Below, piece by piece: positions 28,205-37,076 of a DNA stretch of 53,860 nucleotides. Made by a program: the position numbers and the translations under genes. The stretch's first letter is position 1. Each line of letters opens with the position of its first letter. The notes beneath the pieces were generated by a model. It saw only the letters and a program-made list of their open reading frames with translations. It made no database searches and was not told where the DNA came from. This stretch comes from Nocardioidaceae bacterium. GTDB lineage: Bacteria; Actinomycetota; Actinomycetes; Propionibacteriales; Nocardioidaceae. The DNA is taken from the NCBI GenBank assembly GCA_030447865.1, contig JAUJOD010000008.1:1-53860 (forward strand). The letters run 5' to 3'.

Positions 28205-29286
28205 AGTCAGAGCTGGCTGAGGAGTTACTCAACCGTTTGATGGGTTGGGACCGCGCGGCGTTCCAGGAAAAGGTCCGCCGGCTGGAGGCGCTGGCGTCAT
28301 ACAAGTTCGATGAGTACGGCAACTTCCGGCCGGGAGTCAAGTTCTTCGAGAGTCTTGCGGCGTGGCTCGACCAGTTCGACCGACCGGGGGAGCGGGCGAC
28401 AGCCCTCGACTTCGTGCTGGACCGCCTAATTTTCATCTCCGCCGCCGAGATGTCGCACCTAGTCGAACTCGTCTACCCGGACCATATCGAACCGGTGCTT
28501 CAACGGCGGGTGGCCGATGAGCTTGAATGCTCCCCATATGCGATCTCGCGCATCGCGAACGACGACGCGTTCTCGATCCTGCGCCGTCGTTCGTTGATCT
28601 TAGGGGCCTCCGACGGCGCTCGGCTGGATCGTCTGCGACGCTCAACCCCATTTCTATCGCACGAGCAGTTCTTACAGAGCAGCGAACCACCGATCGACCT
28701 AATCGCCCCGATGCGGGACAAACTCGAGGAGGCGCTCGACCAGAGCAAGCTAGAGGCCCAGAAGACGTTCGGACATATCTTCTTGGTAGACGACTTCGCG
28801 GGATCGGGCGAGACGATGCTTCGTAAGAAGGACGGCGAGTTCAAGGGAAAGCTCATCAAGCTGAACACTGCGATTGGTCAGCTCATAGACAGCGACTTGG
28901 TGGCAGCGGACGTCGAGGTCACGATCGTCATCTACGTCGCGACCGAGCAGGCGCACAAACACCTCGATGACGTGCTCGCGGCGAGCTCCTTACCTGAGTG
29001 GGAAGTGCGCATCGTGCAAACGCTGCCGTCGTCGATCCGCGTTGATCGGCAGGATCGAGCAATGGCGGAATTGGCCGAGCGCTACTACGACGAGGTTATG
29101 AGCGACGAGCACAAGGGCCGCGCGCCGCTGGGATACGCCGGGTGCGCGCTCCCGGTCGTGCTTTCGCATAACACGCCGAACAATTCCGTCTCCTTGCTGT
29201 GGGCGGACACGACCCAGGAGGCCGATAGCTTGAATCGCCGCGCGTTGTTCCCCCGGTACGAGCGCCATCATCGCGACCGCCCATGA
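28201..29286 (+). CDS. Phosphoribosyltransferase-like protein
   Basis: The protein has 361 residues from the GTG at 28201, overlapping the upstream stop by 4 bases; it likewise overlaps the next start by 4 bases. The central signature HIFLVDDFAGSGETML (residues 192-207, VDDFAGSGET at 196-205) is the PRPP-binding loop of type I PRTase folds. The C-terminal HNTPNNSVSLLWADT (323-337) and ALFPRYERH (348-356) are, from memory, hallmarks of a defence-associated PRTase-like group whose reaction is not known. The N-terminal 150 residues are helical. It could transfer a ribosyl-phosphate group onto a base or a macromolecule, or bind a nucleotide as a sensor. The coupling to SIS-HAD and kinase genes suggests small-molecule chemistry. 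Confidence 0.82.
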   Translation: MKSELAEELLNRLMGWDRAAFQEKVRRLEALASYKFDEYGNFRPGVKFFESLAAWLDQFDRPGERATALDFVLDRLIFISAAEMSHLVELVYPDHIEPVLQRRVADELECSPYAISRIANDDAFSILRRRSLILGASDGARLDRLRRSTPFLSHEQFLQSSEPPIDLIAPMRDKLEEALDQSKLEAQKTFGHIFLVDDFAGSGETMLRKKDGEFKGKLIKLNTAIGQLIDSDLVAADVEVTIVIYVATEQAHKHLDDVLAASSLPEWEVRIVQTLPSSIRVDRQDRAMAELAERYYDEVMSDEHKGRAPLGYAGCALPVVLSHNTPNNSVSLLWADTTQEADSLNRRALFPRYERHHRDRP

Positions 29287-31238
29287 GGTCATACGTCAAC
29301 CCCTTCCGTTCTCGCACGTCCGAGCAGGTGGCTCAGCAAGGGCTAGATCGCTACCTGCGCACGTTTGGCGCCGACGCGCTGGATCTCCTACCAGACGAGT
29401 TGTGGGAGCGGCCGCTGATCATCCGCAGCGCTCCCGGTGCCGGAAAAACGTCTCTGTTAAGGGCGGTTAGCGCTGAAGCACTTCGGGGTCTTTCGCGCCG
29501 GCGCTCGGGTCATGAGGACCTGATTGGGCGGCTGCAATCAATTGGAGCATTGGACGTGAACGGCCAGCCGGCCGTACTTGGCTTCCGTGTCCCGCTCGTC
29601 AGAGACTTTCGCGGCATCATCGACTTGGAGACCGAACCGGCCGCTGCTCAGCGGACGTTCTTGCGCCTGCTCGACGCCCGAATAGTCGCCGAGTTCTGTG
29701 ATGCCATCGAACGGCTCGTCGATGTCGATGAGGGCTCAGCGTTGGACGCGGTAACGCTCAAGGCCGAGGGCGCGGGTGAAACCTCGCTCGCGCGCCTCGG
29801 TGGGGAGCAGGCGCAAGACATGCGTCGATGGGCACGCCAAACGGAGGAGGATATCCTCGATCGGCTTGATTCAGTTCTGCCGCGAAGCGATCACCTGGAC
29901 GGCCACGCAGCCCTCTACAGCCTTCGGGCGCTGAGCGGCGTGCAATTGATGGTTGGCGGCGAGCCAAGTCCCCTGCGGCCGCTACTGCTGCTTGATGACG
30001 GCCAGGAACTCGCCCCCGCCCAGCGGAAACTGCTGCTGGACGCCTTCCATGATCGAGAGTTGCGCCTGGCGCGGTGGTACACCGAGCGCTACTCAGCGAT
30101 GGAGCCCGAGGATCTTGTTGGCGATGGGGAGCCGCGGCGTAACAGTGTGCCGGTGTGGCTTGAGCGGGAGGCGGCCCGGATGGGCGCGGTTACCCGACGT
30201 GGGACCAAGACCCGCCAGTTCGAGAAGTTGCTGGCAGACATCGCCGGCCGTCGCGCCAACCGGCTGTTGCTCGAGTACGACAACGTCGACTTGGAGTTCG
30301 TGCAGCTACTTGACGCTGACGGGGGCGACGAGCTCGTGCCCCGGGCCGAGCGGGCGGTGGCGACGATCCGCGACCGGCTGCTCGCCGAGAGTCCTGCTAG
30401 CGATCGCTACTCGAGGTGGTTCGCCGACGCGGATGCTCTAGGCGCACTCGATTCTGCCCGTCGGTGGCGCGAACTTGAGATCGTCATCGCCCGAGACCGT
30501 GACCGAGTTCAGCTGGGGCTTTTCGAAGTACAGCTCAACGACGATGAACGCAAGACACGCTCGGACGCCGCCATTCGGGAAGCCGCGGACCTGTGGCTGC
30601 GACGGGAATTCGGGCTCCCTTTCTACTGGGGCTCCCAGCGCATGGCCAAGCTCTCAGCGGAGAACATCGAGCAGTACCTGAAATTGAGCGCGGACATGTT
30701 CGATGAAATGCTCGCGGGCATCACGCTGCGGCGAGGTGCTGCAGTCAGTCGACTGCGCCAGGATGCCGCCTTGACATCAGCGTGCGATCAATTTTGGGCT
30801 GACATCCCGGATCGCCGGATCGGGGGACGAGCGATACAGCAGCTGCTGCGCCACGTTGCCAAACTCTGCCGTGCCGAGACATATCGGCCCAAGGCCCCGT
30901 ATGCCCCTGGTGTAACCGGAACTGCGCTGAGCATGCGGGACCGAGCGAGGCTGCTCGACCCCGACCTTCGTCAACGGATGCCGGGGGCTCCTGAGTTGTT
31001 CGCTGCGTTGCATGGAGCTATCGGCCATAATTTGCTGCGATCGCGCAAAGATTATTCCGTGAAGAACGAGCGGTGGATGGTTCTGTACCTCAACCGTCTG
31101 ACGTGCGTCCGCTATGGCCTGCCGCTTGGCTACGGTGGGTTCCGCGAGAAAGCACTCGAGGAGATGTGTCAGTGGATGCTCAGCGACACCGAGGACGTCA
31201 CGGAACCTACCGTCCAGGAGTCCCTGTATCTCGTCTGA
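29283..31238 (+). CDS. P-loop ATPase, ORC/CDC6-like AAA+ type
   Basis: The protein has 651 residues from the ATG at 29283 (ATGA overlap with the PRTase gene). An NPFRSRTSEQ block at 6-15 precedes Walker A RSAPGAGKTSLLR (48-60) and Walker B LLLLDDGQEL (234-243). The large helical C-terminal half (280-651) has no recognised enzymatic domain and may be a sensor or oligomerisation region. From memory the NPFxxRxSE start with SAPGAGKTSLLR is typical of standalone bacterial ATPases annotated as ORC-CDC6-like, which occur in defence-type loci. A likely job is an NTP-driven switch or sensor for the metabolite-handling enzymes beside it. No HTH or nuclease is evident. The next gene starts inside its 3' end. 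Confidence 0.82.
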   Translation: MRSYVNPFRSRTSEQVAQQGLDRYLRTFGADALDLLPDELWERPLIIRSAPGAGKTSLLRAVSAEALRGLSRRRSGHEDLIGRLQSIGALDVNGQPAVLGFRVPLVRDFRGIIDLETEPAAAQRTFLRLLDARIVAEFCDAIERLVDVDEGSALDAVTLKAEGAGETSLARLGGEQAQDMRRWARQTEEDILDRLDSVLPRSDHLDGHAALYSLRALSGVQLMVGGEPSPLRPLLLLDDGQELAPAQRKLLLDAFHDRELRLARWYTERYSAMEPEDLVGDGEPRRNSVPVWLEREAARMGAVTRRGTKTRQFEKLLADIAGRRANRLLLEYDNVDLEFVQLLDADGGDELVPRAERAVATIRDRLLAESPASDRYSRWFADADALGALDSARRWRELEIVIARDRDRVQLGLFEVQLNDDERKTRSDAAIREAADLWLRREFGLPFYWGSQRMAKLSAENIEQYLKLSADMFDEMLAGITLRRGAAVSRLRQDAALTSACDQFWADIPDRRIGGRAIQQLLRHVAKLCRAETYRPKAPYAPGVTGTALSMRDRARLLDPDLRQRMPGAPELFAALHGAIGHNLLRSRKDYSVKNERWMVLYLNRLTCVRYGLPLGYGGFREKALEEMCQWMLSDTEDVTEPTVQESLYLV

Positions 31239-32307
31239 GCCATTGGGCGCATCCTCTACTCATCAACGACGGCGCTTTCGATGAAGTTTGGGCCCGACCA
31301 CGCGAAGATTCGGTGCTCTTCGTTGTCGGATCGGGATTCGATCCGCGCGCTGTCACGGTGCTAGAGCGCCTCACCGCAGCGACGACGCGGCGGATCGACG
31401 GCTTGCTGATTGAGCTACCCGAGGGAACCACCGACCTGGCCGTTCGATCAATAGCGCGGACTAATCGGGAACGAATCGGGAATCTCGTCGAGCGCGGCGG
31501 TGGCGCGCTCCGTTCGCAGGGGTTGCCGGAGTACAACGACTCACGTTCGCTAGGGCGCCTCATCAGCCGCGAATTCCAAGAGGCCGGCATCCTGGACGCA
31601 TACGGAGAGGTAGTTCTTGAAATCTCGGCGATGCCGAGGTCGGTGTTCTTCCCGCTCATCCGTGGGGTTCTCGAACGCTCTCACCTTTCCGACACCGACT
31701 CGCGGCGGTGGTCGGGTGATCTTCATGTGGCGGTATGCGAGAACCCCGAGGCCGACGAGAGTGTCCTTGAGGAGGGCACAACCCCCATGGCGCCGATTGG
31801 AGGATTCGCGGGTGGTCGAGGCGAGAAACCTACAACGACCATCTGGGTACCGGTGCTCGGTGAACGCGCCGCGGTGCGAGTCAGGGCGCTATACGAGGAG
31901 CTCGAACCTGACGAAACCTGTCCGGTTTTGCCCTGGCCCTCGCGCGACCCTCGTCGCGGCGATCGGCTGATGCTTGAGCACCGTCGGCTCCTGTTCGAGG
32001 ACATTCGTCTTGAGCCCCGTACGTCATCTACGCTGCGGAGCGCAACCCCTTCGACCTCTACCGAACTTTGGGCGCGCTGCACGAGCGTTATTTGCAATCA
32101 CTTCGTCCGTTGGGCACCGTCGGCATGGTCCTATCATCTCACTCGTCCAAGCTGCTCTCCGTGGGTGTCCTTCTTACCGCCTACGAGCACAATCTTGTCG
32201 TCCAGCACGTCAGTCCCGGCTCGTACGGCCTTCACGAAGGCGCGGTGGACCTGCGCGACCGCGACGAGATTTACGATGTTTGGCTAACTGGGGAACCATA
32301 CCGATGA
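31172..32307 (+). CDS. Rossmann-like protein of unknown family, with one-base frameshift
   Basis: The GTG at 31172 is chosen because GAGGAG at 31158-31163 lies 8 bases upstream; this overlaps the ATPase gene by 67 bases. The N-terminal part has VLFVVGSGFDPRAVTVLERL, a nucleotide-binding-like strand-loop-helix, and VVLEISAMPRSVFFPLI, a hydrophobic strand then an acidic/Ser motif. After LFEDIRLEP the frame breaks at CCCC (32015-32018). In the -1 frame the protein continues naturally: YVIYAAERNPFDLYRTL, LHERYLQSLRPLG, SSHSSKLLSVG. One more C restores about 378 residues, so either the run was mis-called or the gene is mutated. Its end overlaps the kinase start (ATGA). I do not recognise the family; the fold resemblance to CARF-like sensors is only an impression. 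Confidence 0.7.
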
Positions 32308-33356
32308 CTGAACGTCCGTCGATTGTCTGCGCGGGCTACATGCCGCTTGATGTGATCCGCACCAGTAGGGGCATTCTGAGCCGACAAGCGGGTGGCACTG
32401 CAGCGAACGTTGCCGCCATCCTTGCCTTCTTCGGCTGGCGTTCAGTTCTCGCCGGTCGTTCCGGTGACGACCCGGCAGGAGATTCTCTCCTGACTGACCT
32501 GAGCGATGCGGGCGTGGACGTCGGGCAGATCCGCTGCGCGCCACAGACGCTCACCCCCCGCCTGGTCCATGATGTGCGTCCGGACGGGCACTTCTTCAAC
32601 TACAGGTGCCCGGATTGCCTGTCTAGTTTCCCGAGCAGCAGACCACTTACCCTTGGCGACGCTGCGAGCTGCGCAGTGGCGCACCCGGCGCCGGGGGTGT
32701 TCTTCTTCGACCGCGCTAATCCTGGGACGGTCTATCTCGCAGAGCACTACGCGGGTCAAGGCAGCGTCATCGTCTTCGAGCCGTCCGTGCCCGCTAACGC
32801 CGCGCTGCTCGGGCGAGCCGCGGCCGTCGCCCATGTCATCAAGCACAGCGATGACCGCTCGGTCGGTGGGCTGGACGACTTGCACGTCAGTCCGCGTCCC
32901 GGACAACTGCGTATCGTCACACACGGAGCCGAAGGACTTGAGTTGCGAGTCGGCGCAAGCCGACGTCGACGGTATCCGGCTATTGCCACACTTGCGGTCG
33001 ACACTGGCGGCGCCGGCGACTGGACGACGGCAGGCTTCTTGGCGAAGGCCGCGCGTCGCGGTCAACTTGCTCGAGGGGAGCTCGACGACGCGTTGCGCTT
33101 TGGACAGGCACTTGCGGCCGTTAGCTGCGCGGCGATTGGGTCTCGCGGGCTGATGAGATTGACGCGGGACTCGGTGATGCGGCGCGCGCGCGCGGTGCTA
33201 GCCGACGGCGGGCTGGCCTCCAAACCGAGAATCCCGGACCCGAGCCCACTGATACGTGTGCACGGCGCATGTCCTAGTTGCCTGATGCCGCTTCGCGATG
33301 TGGCACAACGAGACGAGCCGGTCACCCCGACCTCTGAGCCTGCTTTCCAGTCGTAG
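32304..33356 (+). CDS. PfkB/ribokinase-family kinase with two CxxC pairs
   Basis: The protein has 350 residues from the ATG at 32304. PfkB signature 1 appears as GGTAANVAAILAFFGW (30-45) with GRSGDDPAGD after it; signature 2 appears as DTGGAGDWTTAGFLAK (233-248), with the anion-hole GAGD and catalytic Asp D239. It should phosphorylate a sugar or nucleoside using ATP. Two features are unusual for the family: RCPDC at 101-105 in the substrate-lid region and GACPSC at 321-326 in a C-terminal extension, together a possible zinc site. Last gene of the operon; no clear terminator follows before IS debris at 33.4 kb. Confidence 0.87.
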   Translation: MTERPSIVCAGYMPLDVIRTSRGILSRQAGGTAANVAAILAFFGWRSVLAGRSGDDPAGDSLLTDLSDAGVDVGQIRCAPQTLTPRLVHDVRPDGHFFNYRCPDCLSSFPSSRPLTLGDAASCAVAHPAPGVFFFDRANPGTVYLAEHYAGQGSVIVFEPSVPANAALLGRAAAVAHVIKHSDDRSVGGLDDLHVSPRPGQLRIVTHGAEGLELRVGASRRRRYPAIATLAVDTGGAGDWTTAGFLAKAARRGQLARGELDDALRFGQALAAVSCAAIGSRGLMRLTRDSVMRRARAVLADGGLASKPRIPDPSPLIRVHGACPSCLMPLRDVAQRDEPVTPTSEPAFQS

Positions 33357-33439
33357 TTTCATTCGGTCCGACGCCATTGAGCAGGTGACGACACAGCAGA
33401 CGTGCTGATCGAGCTCCGACTGACTGGCACGACTCCTCA

Positions 33440-34200
33440 CTTCGTCCGCCACGGCCACCAGTAGTGGGGCTTCGACGCTTCATCCGCAAGCGACAACGGT
33501 GTCCACGGCAAAACCGGCTCTTCCCAGTTCAGCATGGTTGGGGGTCTGGCCGCGGGTAGTGCCGGTAGGGACGTGATCCGTCGGCGGCGAGGAGGATCCG
33601 GATTTCGGTAGTTATTGAAGTTGCAGAAGCCGTGGGTTATTGAAGTTGCGGAAGCCGTGGGCCAGGCGCCGGGTCTTCTCGATGACGCCGTTGATGGCTT
33701 CGGTCTCGCCGTTGGACACCCCGCCGGTGGTAGGCCAGTATCTCGTTGCGCCACTGGCGCAGGGTCTGTCCGGCCGAGTCGAGCGACCTCCTTGATCTGG
33801 CAGGTGTGCAGGGTGTCGAGGAGTTTGGTGGCCAGCTCGACCTCGCCGGCGGGGTCGCCGTCGGGTAGGTGTCCAGGCGTTCGCGTTGACGGTCGGTCAG
33901 GTGTTCGATGCCCGTCAGTAGGGTGCGGCGGATCCGGTAGAGCGGGTCGTCCTTGTGGCCACGGCGTCCGAGGGTGGCCTGCTGGACGCGACGGCGGACC
34001 TCGTCGAGGCGTTGCCGGCGAGTTTGACGACATGGAACCCGTCGAGCACCGTGACCGCGTCGGGCAGCTCGCCGCGATCGCAACTGGCGTAGCCACGGAA
34101 CGGATCCAGTGCGGCGTATTCGATGGTGACGGTGACCTCGACACCCTGCTCGGTCAACCAGTCGGCGTTGGCCCTCCCCGAGCGGCCCTGGACCGCGTCG
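33440..34200 (-). pseudogene. ISL3-family transposase, heavily decayed
   Basis: Pieces in three frames on the minus strand form an ISL3 core: ALDPFRGYAS and LPDAVTVLDGFHVVKLAG, then DEVRRRVQQATLGRRGHKDD and PLYRIRRTLLTG, then ERLDTYPDG-like and LRQWRNEILAYHRR. These match the DDE_Tnp_ISL3 domain order, but at least four frameshifts separate them and the N-terminal zinc-finger part is missing. It is a dead insertion directly downstream of the five-gene operon. Confidence 0.75.
33611..33660. repeat. 25-bp tandem duplication
   Basis: GTTATTGAAGTTGCAGAAGC plus CGTGG at 33611-33635 is repeated at 33636-33660 with a single A to G change. It lies inside the decayed ISL3 transposase and interrupts its C-terminal coding sequence; a slipped-strand duplication is the simplest explanation. 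Confidence 0.85.
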
Positions 34201-34480
34201 ATGAGGCGGCATGCAGGCAGCCATGCTCGTCGCCCTCGATCTCGAGGTGCTCGGCGAACCGGACTCTGGCGTATTGCTTAGGTTCAAGGAGTCGATGCAA
34301 CACCAGCCTGTGGGGCTGAGCGTAGCTGGTTGAAGGCTTCGGCTGGGTTCTGCCACTCAAGGGTTTTCCTCGGTCTGCTGTTGAGGGTGGCGGCGTGCCA
34401 AGCCACGATCTTTTGGGCGAACACGTCGACGATGAAGGTGCATAGACAAACCCTGCCCAGGTCCGGCAGTAGACATCCCA
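34200..34480 (-). pseudogene. Mosaic of IS3 OrfB and IS30 transposase scraps
   Basis: The minus-strand frame reads CTFIVDVFAQKIVAWHA, typical of an IS3 OrfB core strand, and then directly LNSRPRKTLEWQNPAEAFNQL, typical of the C-terminus of IS30 transposases (NxRPRKTLGWxTPAEAL). The two belong to different families and are fused at WHAATLNSR. Sequence towards 34200 is degraded. It is a recombined debris patch between ISL3 and IS110 remains. Confidence 0.65.
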
Positions 34481-34493
34481 CGCCAGTCAGGTG

Positions 34494-35716
34494 TCAAGCA
34501 GCTGCTGCTTCGTCCTCCTGTTTCAGAGCCGGCCAGGCGGCGTGCTCGTCCCAGGGCTGGTCGTTGGTGACGCACCACCACATTCGGCCGATGAGCTTGT
34601 TGGCGAGGTTGCGCAGGGCGGCGTTGTGGTGGTCTCCGATGGCTCGCCGATGGTCGTAGTGAGCACGCGCTCCAGGTGACCAGGTGAGGGCCGCGAATGC
34701 CCACCAGTGGCACGCGTCGCCGAGACGTTTGTTCCGGACCTTTCGAGCTTTGACGTAGTGCGAGCGGCCGGACGCCTTCGTCACTGGTGCGGTGCCAGCG
34801 AAGGCGCGGACACCGTTCAACGAGGTGAAGCGTTCTGGGTCGTCGCCGAGCTCGGCCAGCACGCGGGCAGCCACAACTGGTCCAAGGCCCGGCGCGGAGC
34901 GCAGGACGGGCGCGAGTGGATGGGCCTCGAACTCACGTCCCAGTTCGGCTTCGAGCGCGTCGACCGAGGCGCGCATGGCGTCGATGATCCCGACCAGCCC
35001 CTGACGGCCAGACCGAGCGCTACCTCGACGCGTTCGGGCTGCCTGAGCGCGGGGGTCTTGAGGTCGGTCAGGATCTGGTCGACTAGTGCTCGGTCATTGC
35101 GGCGCCCGCACCTGTGCAGCAGGCTCTCGACGCGTCGCCGGGTCAGCTTCGCGGCCGTGGCAGGCGTCGGTGCTGCCTGGAGCACGGTGGTTGCCGCGTG
35201 GTGCTTGAGCTTCGGAAACGCCTCGATTGCTTGGGGCTAAAACTCCAAGAGCACCGACCGGAGCCGGCTGATCGTCTGGTGCAGCGCCCAGATGGCCTCC
35301 TGGTGCTGGCGCGCCAAAGCCTTGATCGCCAGCGCGTGCTCGATGCTGGCCGGCAGGGGCCGATGCATATGCAGATCAGTGCGCAGGATGTTGGCCAGCA
35401 CCACGGCGTCCCCGGGATCCGACTTCCCGCCGGCCTGGCCGTGTCGTTCCCGGTAACGTGCCACCGCTCTCGGATTGATCGGATAGACGGTGAAACCAGC
35501 GCCGGCCAGGGCAACGACAAGCAGGTTCTTGTCGGTTTCCATGGCGACCTGTGTGTCCTCAGGGCAGCCGCCATGCTCCGCGATGAGTTCCACCAGGGCG
35601 GTGAATCCCGCCACGTCCCCGCCGATGCGCGACCGGGCAAGGACCTTGCCCTCGGCGTCGACGAGCGCAACATCATGATGGGCCTCGGCCCAGTCGATCC
35701 CGCAGGTGATCGTCAT
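34494..35716 (-). pseudogene. IS110-family transposase with nonsense codon and frameshift
   Basis: The start ATG at 35716 has GGAGGAG upstream. The DEDD domain is intact: TCGIDWAEAHHDVALVD, VAMETDKNLL and GGKSDPGDAVVLAN. The frame meets TAG at about 35237 where EFYPQAIEAF would be expected (EF*PQAIEAF), continues in the same frame, then shifts near 35010 (GWSGSST versus GLVGIIDAMRAS). The C-terminal part has LRSAPGLGPVVAARVLAELG, AFAGTAPVTKASGRSHYVK and RKVRNKRLGDA. It is unrelated in sequence to the IS110 copies at 8-15 kb. Confidence 0.85.
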
Positions 35717-36015
35717 GTCACTCCTCCTTTGTCTCAGCGGTCGAGCTCTGGGCTGTGGCGGCGACCTAATGGAAGCGCTCGAGGCGCGGCATCTCACAAG
35801 CCATTCACGAACCCAGGTGGCCGGCAGGGTCACCGTCTACGTTGAGACCTCGGTCGAGTCGGTGAAGTCATGGGAAGTGATCACCTGCAGGCAGCCTGCG
35901 GCAGATCAAAGCCATCGAGGCGATCGCTCGTGGTGTCTGGCGCCGTTGACGGCTGGCACAGACGGAATCGTCGTAGTGCTCAGGCTGGTTGCTCGACGCG
36001 ATTAGGCTCGTCGTT

Positions 36016-36183
36016 ATGGCCGATGATTTCGAGCCCTGCCGAGTGTGTGGTTCAGCGGTGCAGCTCAAGACAGGCACTAGCCGGCGTCGCTTAAGGAAGG
36101 GTGCAGACACGCCCGCACAGGCACGGAAGTGCACTAATCCGGAGTGCCCCACGAACAGTCGACGACCTCGTGGTGCCCCGTAG
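36016..36183 (+). CDS. Small zinc-ribbon-like protein
   Basis: The protein has 55 residues from the ATG at 36016 (MADDFEPCRVCGSAVQL). Four cysteines (CRVC at 8-11 and CTNPEC near 41-46) fit a zinc ribbon with an Arg/Lys-rich loop between. No good ribosome binding site is seen and no family is assigned. It might bind nucleic acid or be a short stand-alone ribbon of the kind common in actinobacterial accessory DNA. Confidence 0.5.
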   Translation: MADDFEPCRVCGSAVQLKTGTSRRRLRKGADTPAQARKCTNPECPTNSRRPRGAP

Positions 36184-36287
36184 CGGCGACGAGCGCGATG
36201 CGCCCTTTAGGCGCAGCCGCTGGGCGGGTAGTTTCTATGCGATGAGACCCGTTGCCGATGCGCGCGAGGCTCGGTGTCTCTGAGGGT

Positions 36288-36833
36288 ATGGAGACTTGGA
36301 CGTTAGTCGTTGCGCTGCTTGGACTTGTCGCCGCGCTGTGCTCGCTGGCTTGGCAGGCGTGGACGTTCATGGCCTCCGGAGCGCGAGTCGCTGCTGTCCT
36401 GATGGTCGGTGGCGCAAGAGGCCGCACCTGGGGGACTGCGCCATTGAAGGACGGCTGGCAGCGCGGCGTCCGGGACTTTGAGCTGCAGGGTTGCACCCCC
36501 GTGCTAGGGGTTACGGCGACGAATACCGGCAGGCAGGCAGCGACGATCAGGGGGTTCGGAACCTGGGCAGACACCCGGACAGATGAGTTCGGGACGCTGG
36601 GCGCAACGCTGGGCCAGCGTCTTCGTCATCGGCTCGAAGCGAACGACGAAGAAACTTGGTTCTTACCCTTTACTGAGATCACGGAATTTCTTGATCTTCT
36701 CCCCTTTGAGCCAACGCGCATCGGCATGGAAATCTACCTGGGGAACGGTAAGACGGTGCGAGCGCCGGAATCTCTGCTCGTTGCGGAGCTGGCGCCGTGG
36801 CGCAACCGACCGGACGGGGAAGCGGGCGGATGA
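36288..36833 (+). CDS. Single-pass membrane hypothetical protein
   Basis: The protein has 181 residues from the ATG at 36288, with GAGGG just before it. Residues 4-26 (WTLVVALLGLVAALCSLAWQAWTFM) are a membrane helix; the remainder is a soluble beta-rich domain (GVTATNTGRQAATIRGFGTWADT, FLPFTEITEFLDLLPFEPTRIGMEIYLGNGKTVRAPE). This layout, an N-terminal anchor plus an Ig-like sandwich, is frequent in small actinobacterial island proteins of unknown role. A strong terminator follows 50 bases after the stop. Confidence 0.7.
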   Translation: METWTLVVALLGLVAALCSLAWQAWTFMASGARVAAVLMVGGARGRTWGTAPLKDGWQRGVRDFELQGCTPVLGVTATNTGRQAATIRGFGTWADTRTDEFGTLGATLGQRLRHRLEANDEETWFLPFTEITEFLDLLPFEPTRIGMEIYLGNGKTVRAPESLLVAELAPWRNRPDGEAGG

Positions 36834-36885
36834 CTCACACGTCTGAGGGGTTGAGATTTCTCCCCTAACTGGGCCGGCCCAACGA

Positions 36886-36930
36886 AAAGTGACCCCGGCA
36901 TCCTTGCCTAACGGGGGTCGCTTTCTTGTG
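36886..36930. terminator. Bidirectional rho-independent terminator
   Basis: AAAGTGACCCC at 36886-36896 pairs with GGGGTCGCTTT at 36914-36924 over 11 positions (one G-T wobble), with a 17-base loop. It is followed by TTTCTT on the plus strand and flanked by AAAA on the other side. It sits between the end of the membrane protein gene (36833) and the end of a minus-strand gene remnant (36937), so it can serve both. Confidence 0.8.
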
Positions 36931-36936
36931 ATTCGC

Positions 36937-37076
36937 TCAGCCCTGCTGCATCTCCGGCATGAACTGCCACAATGCCTCGCTCAGTTGCCAACGCGAAACC
37001 GCGGCGTTGAGCACCACGAGCCGCTCATCCGGCAGCCACAGAACCTTCCACGGCATGTCACGTATCCACGCCACGG
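36937..37076 (-). pseudogene. C-terminal fragment of a gene cut by IS21
   Basis: About 46 residues (TVAWIRDMPWKVLWLPDERL, then VVLNAAVSRWQLSEALWQFM) run in a minus-strand frame to a stop at 36937. Upstream of 37076 the frame enters the IS21 left end, so the N-terminus is missing. No family is recognised. The other half was not found beyond the IS21 right end. Confidence 0.5.

Noticed and set aside
26309-33356. Interpretation of the operon as a standard tellurite-resistance (Ter) cassette
   Set aside because: HAD and PRTase are shared, but no TerD, TerC, TelA, ATP-grasp or PELOTA-type gene is present, while SIS, PfkB and an ORC/CDC6-like ATPase are.
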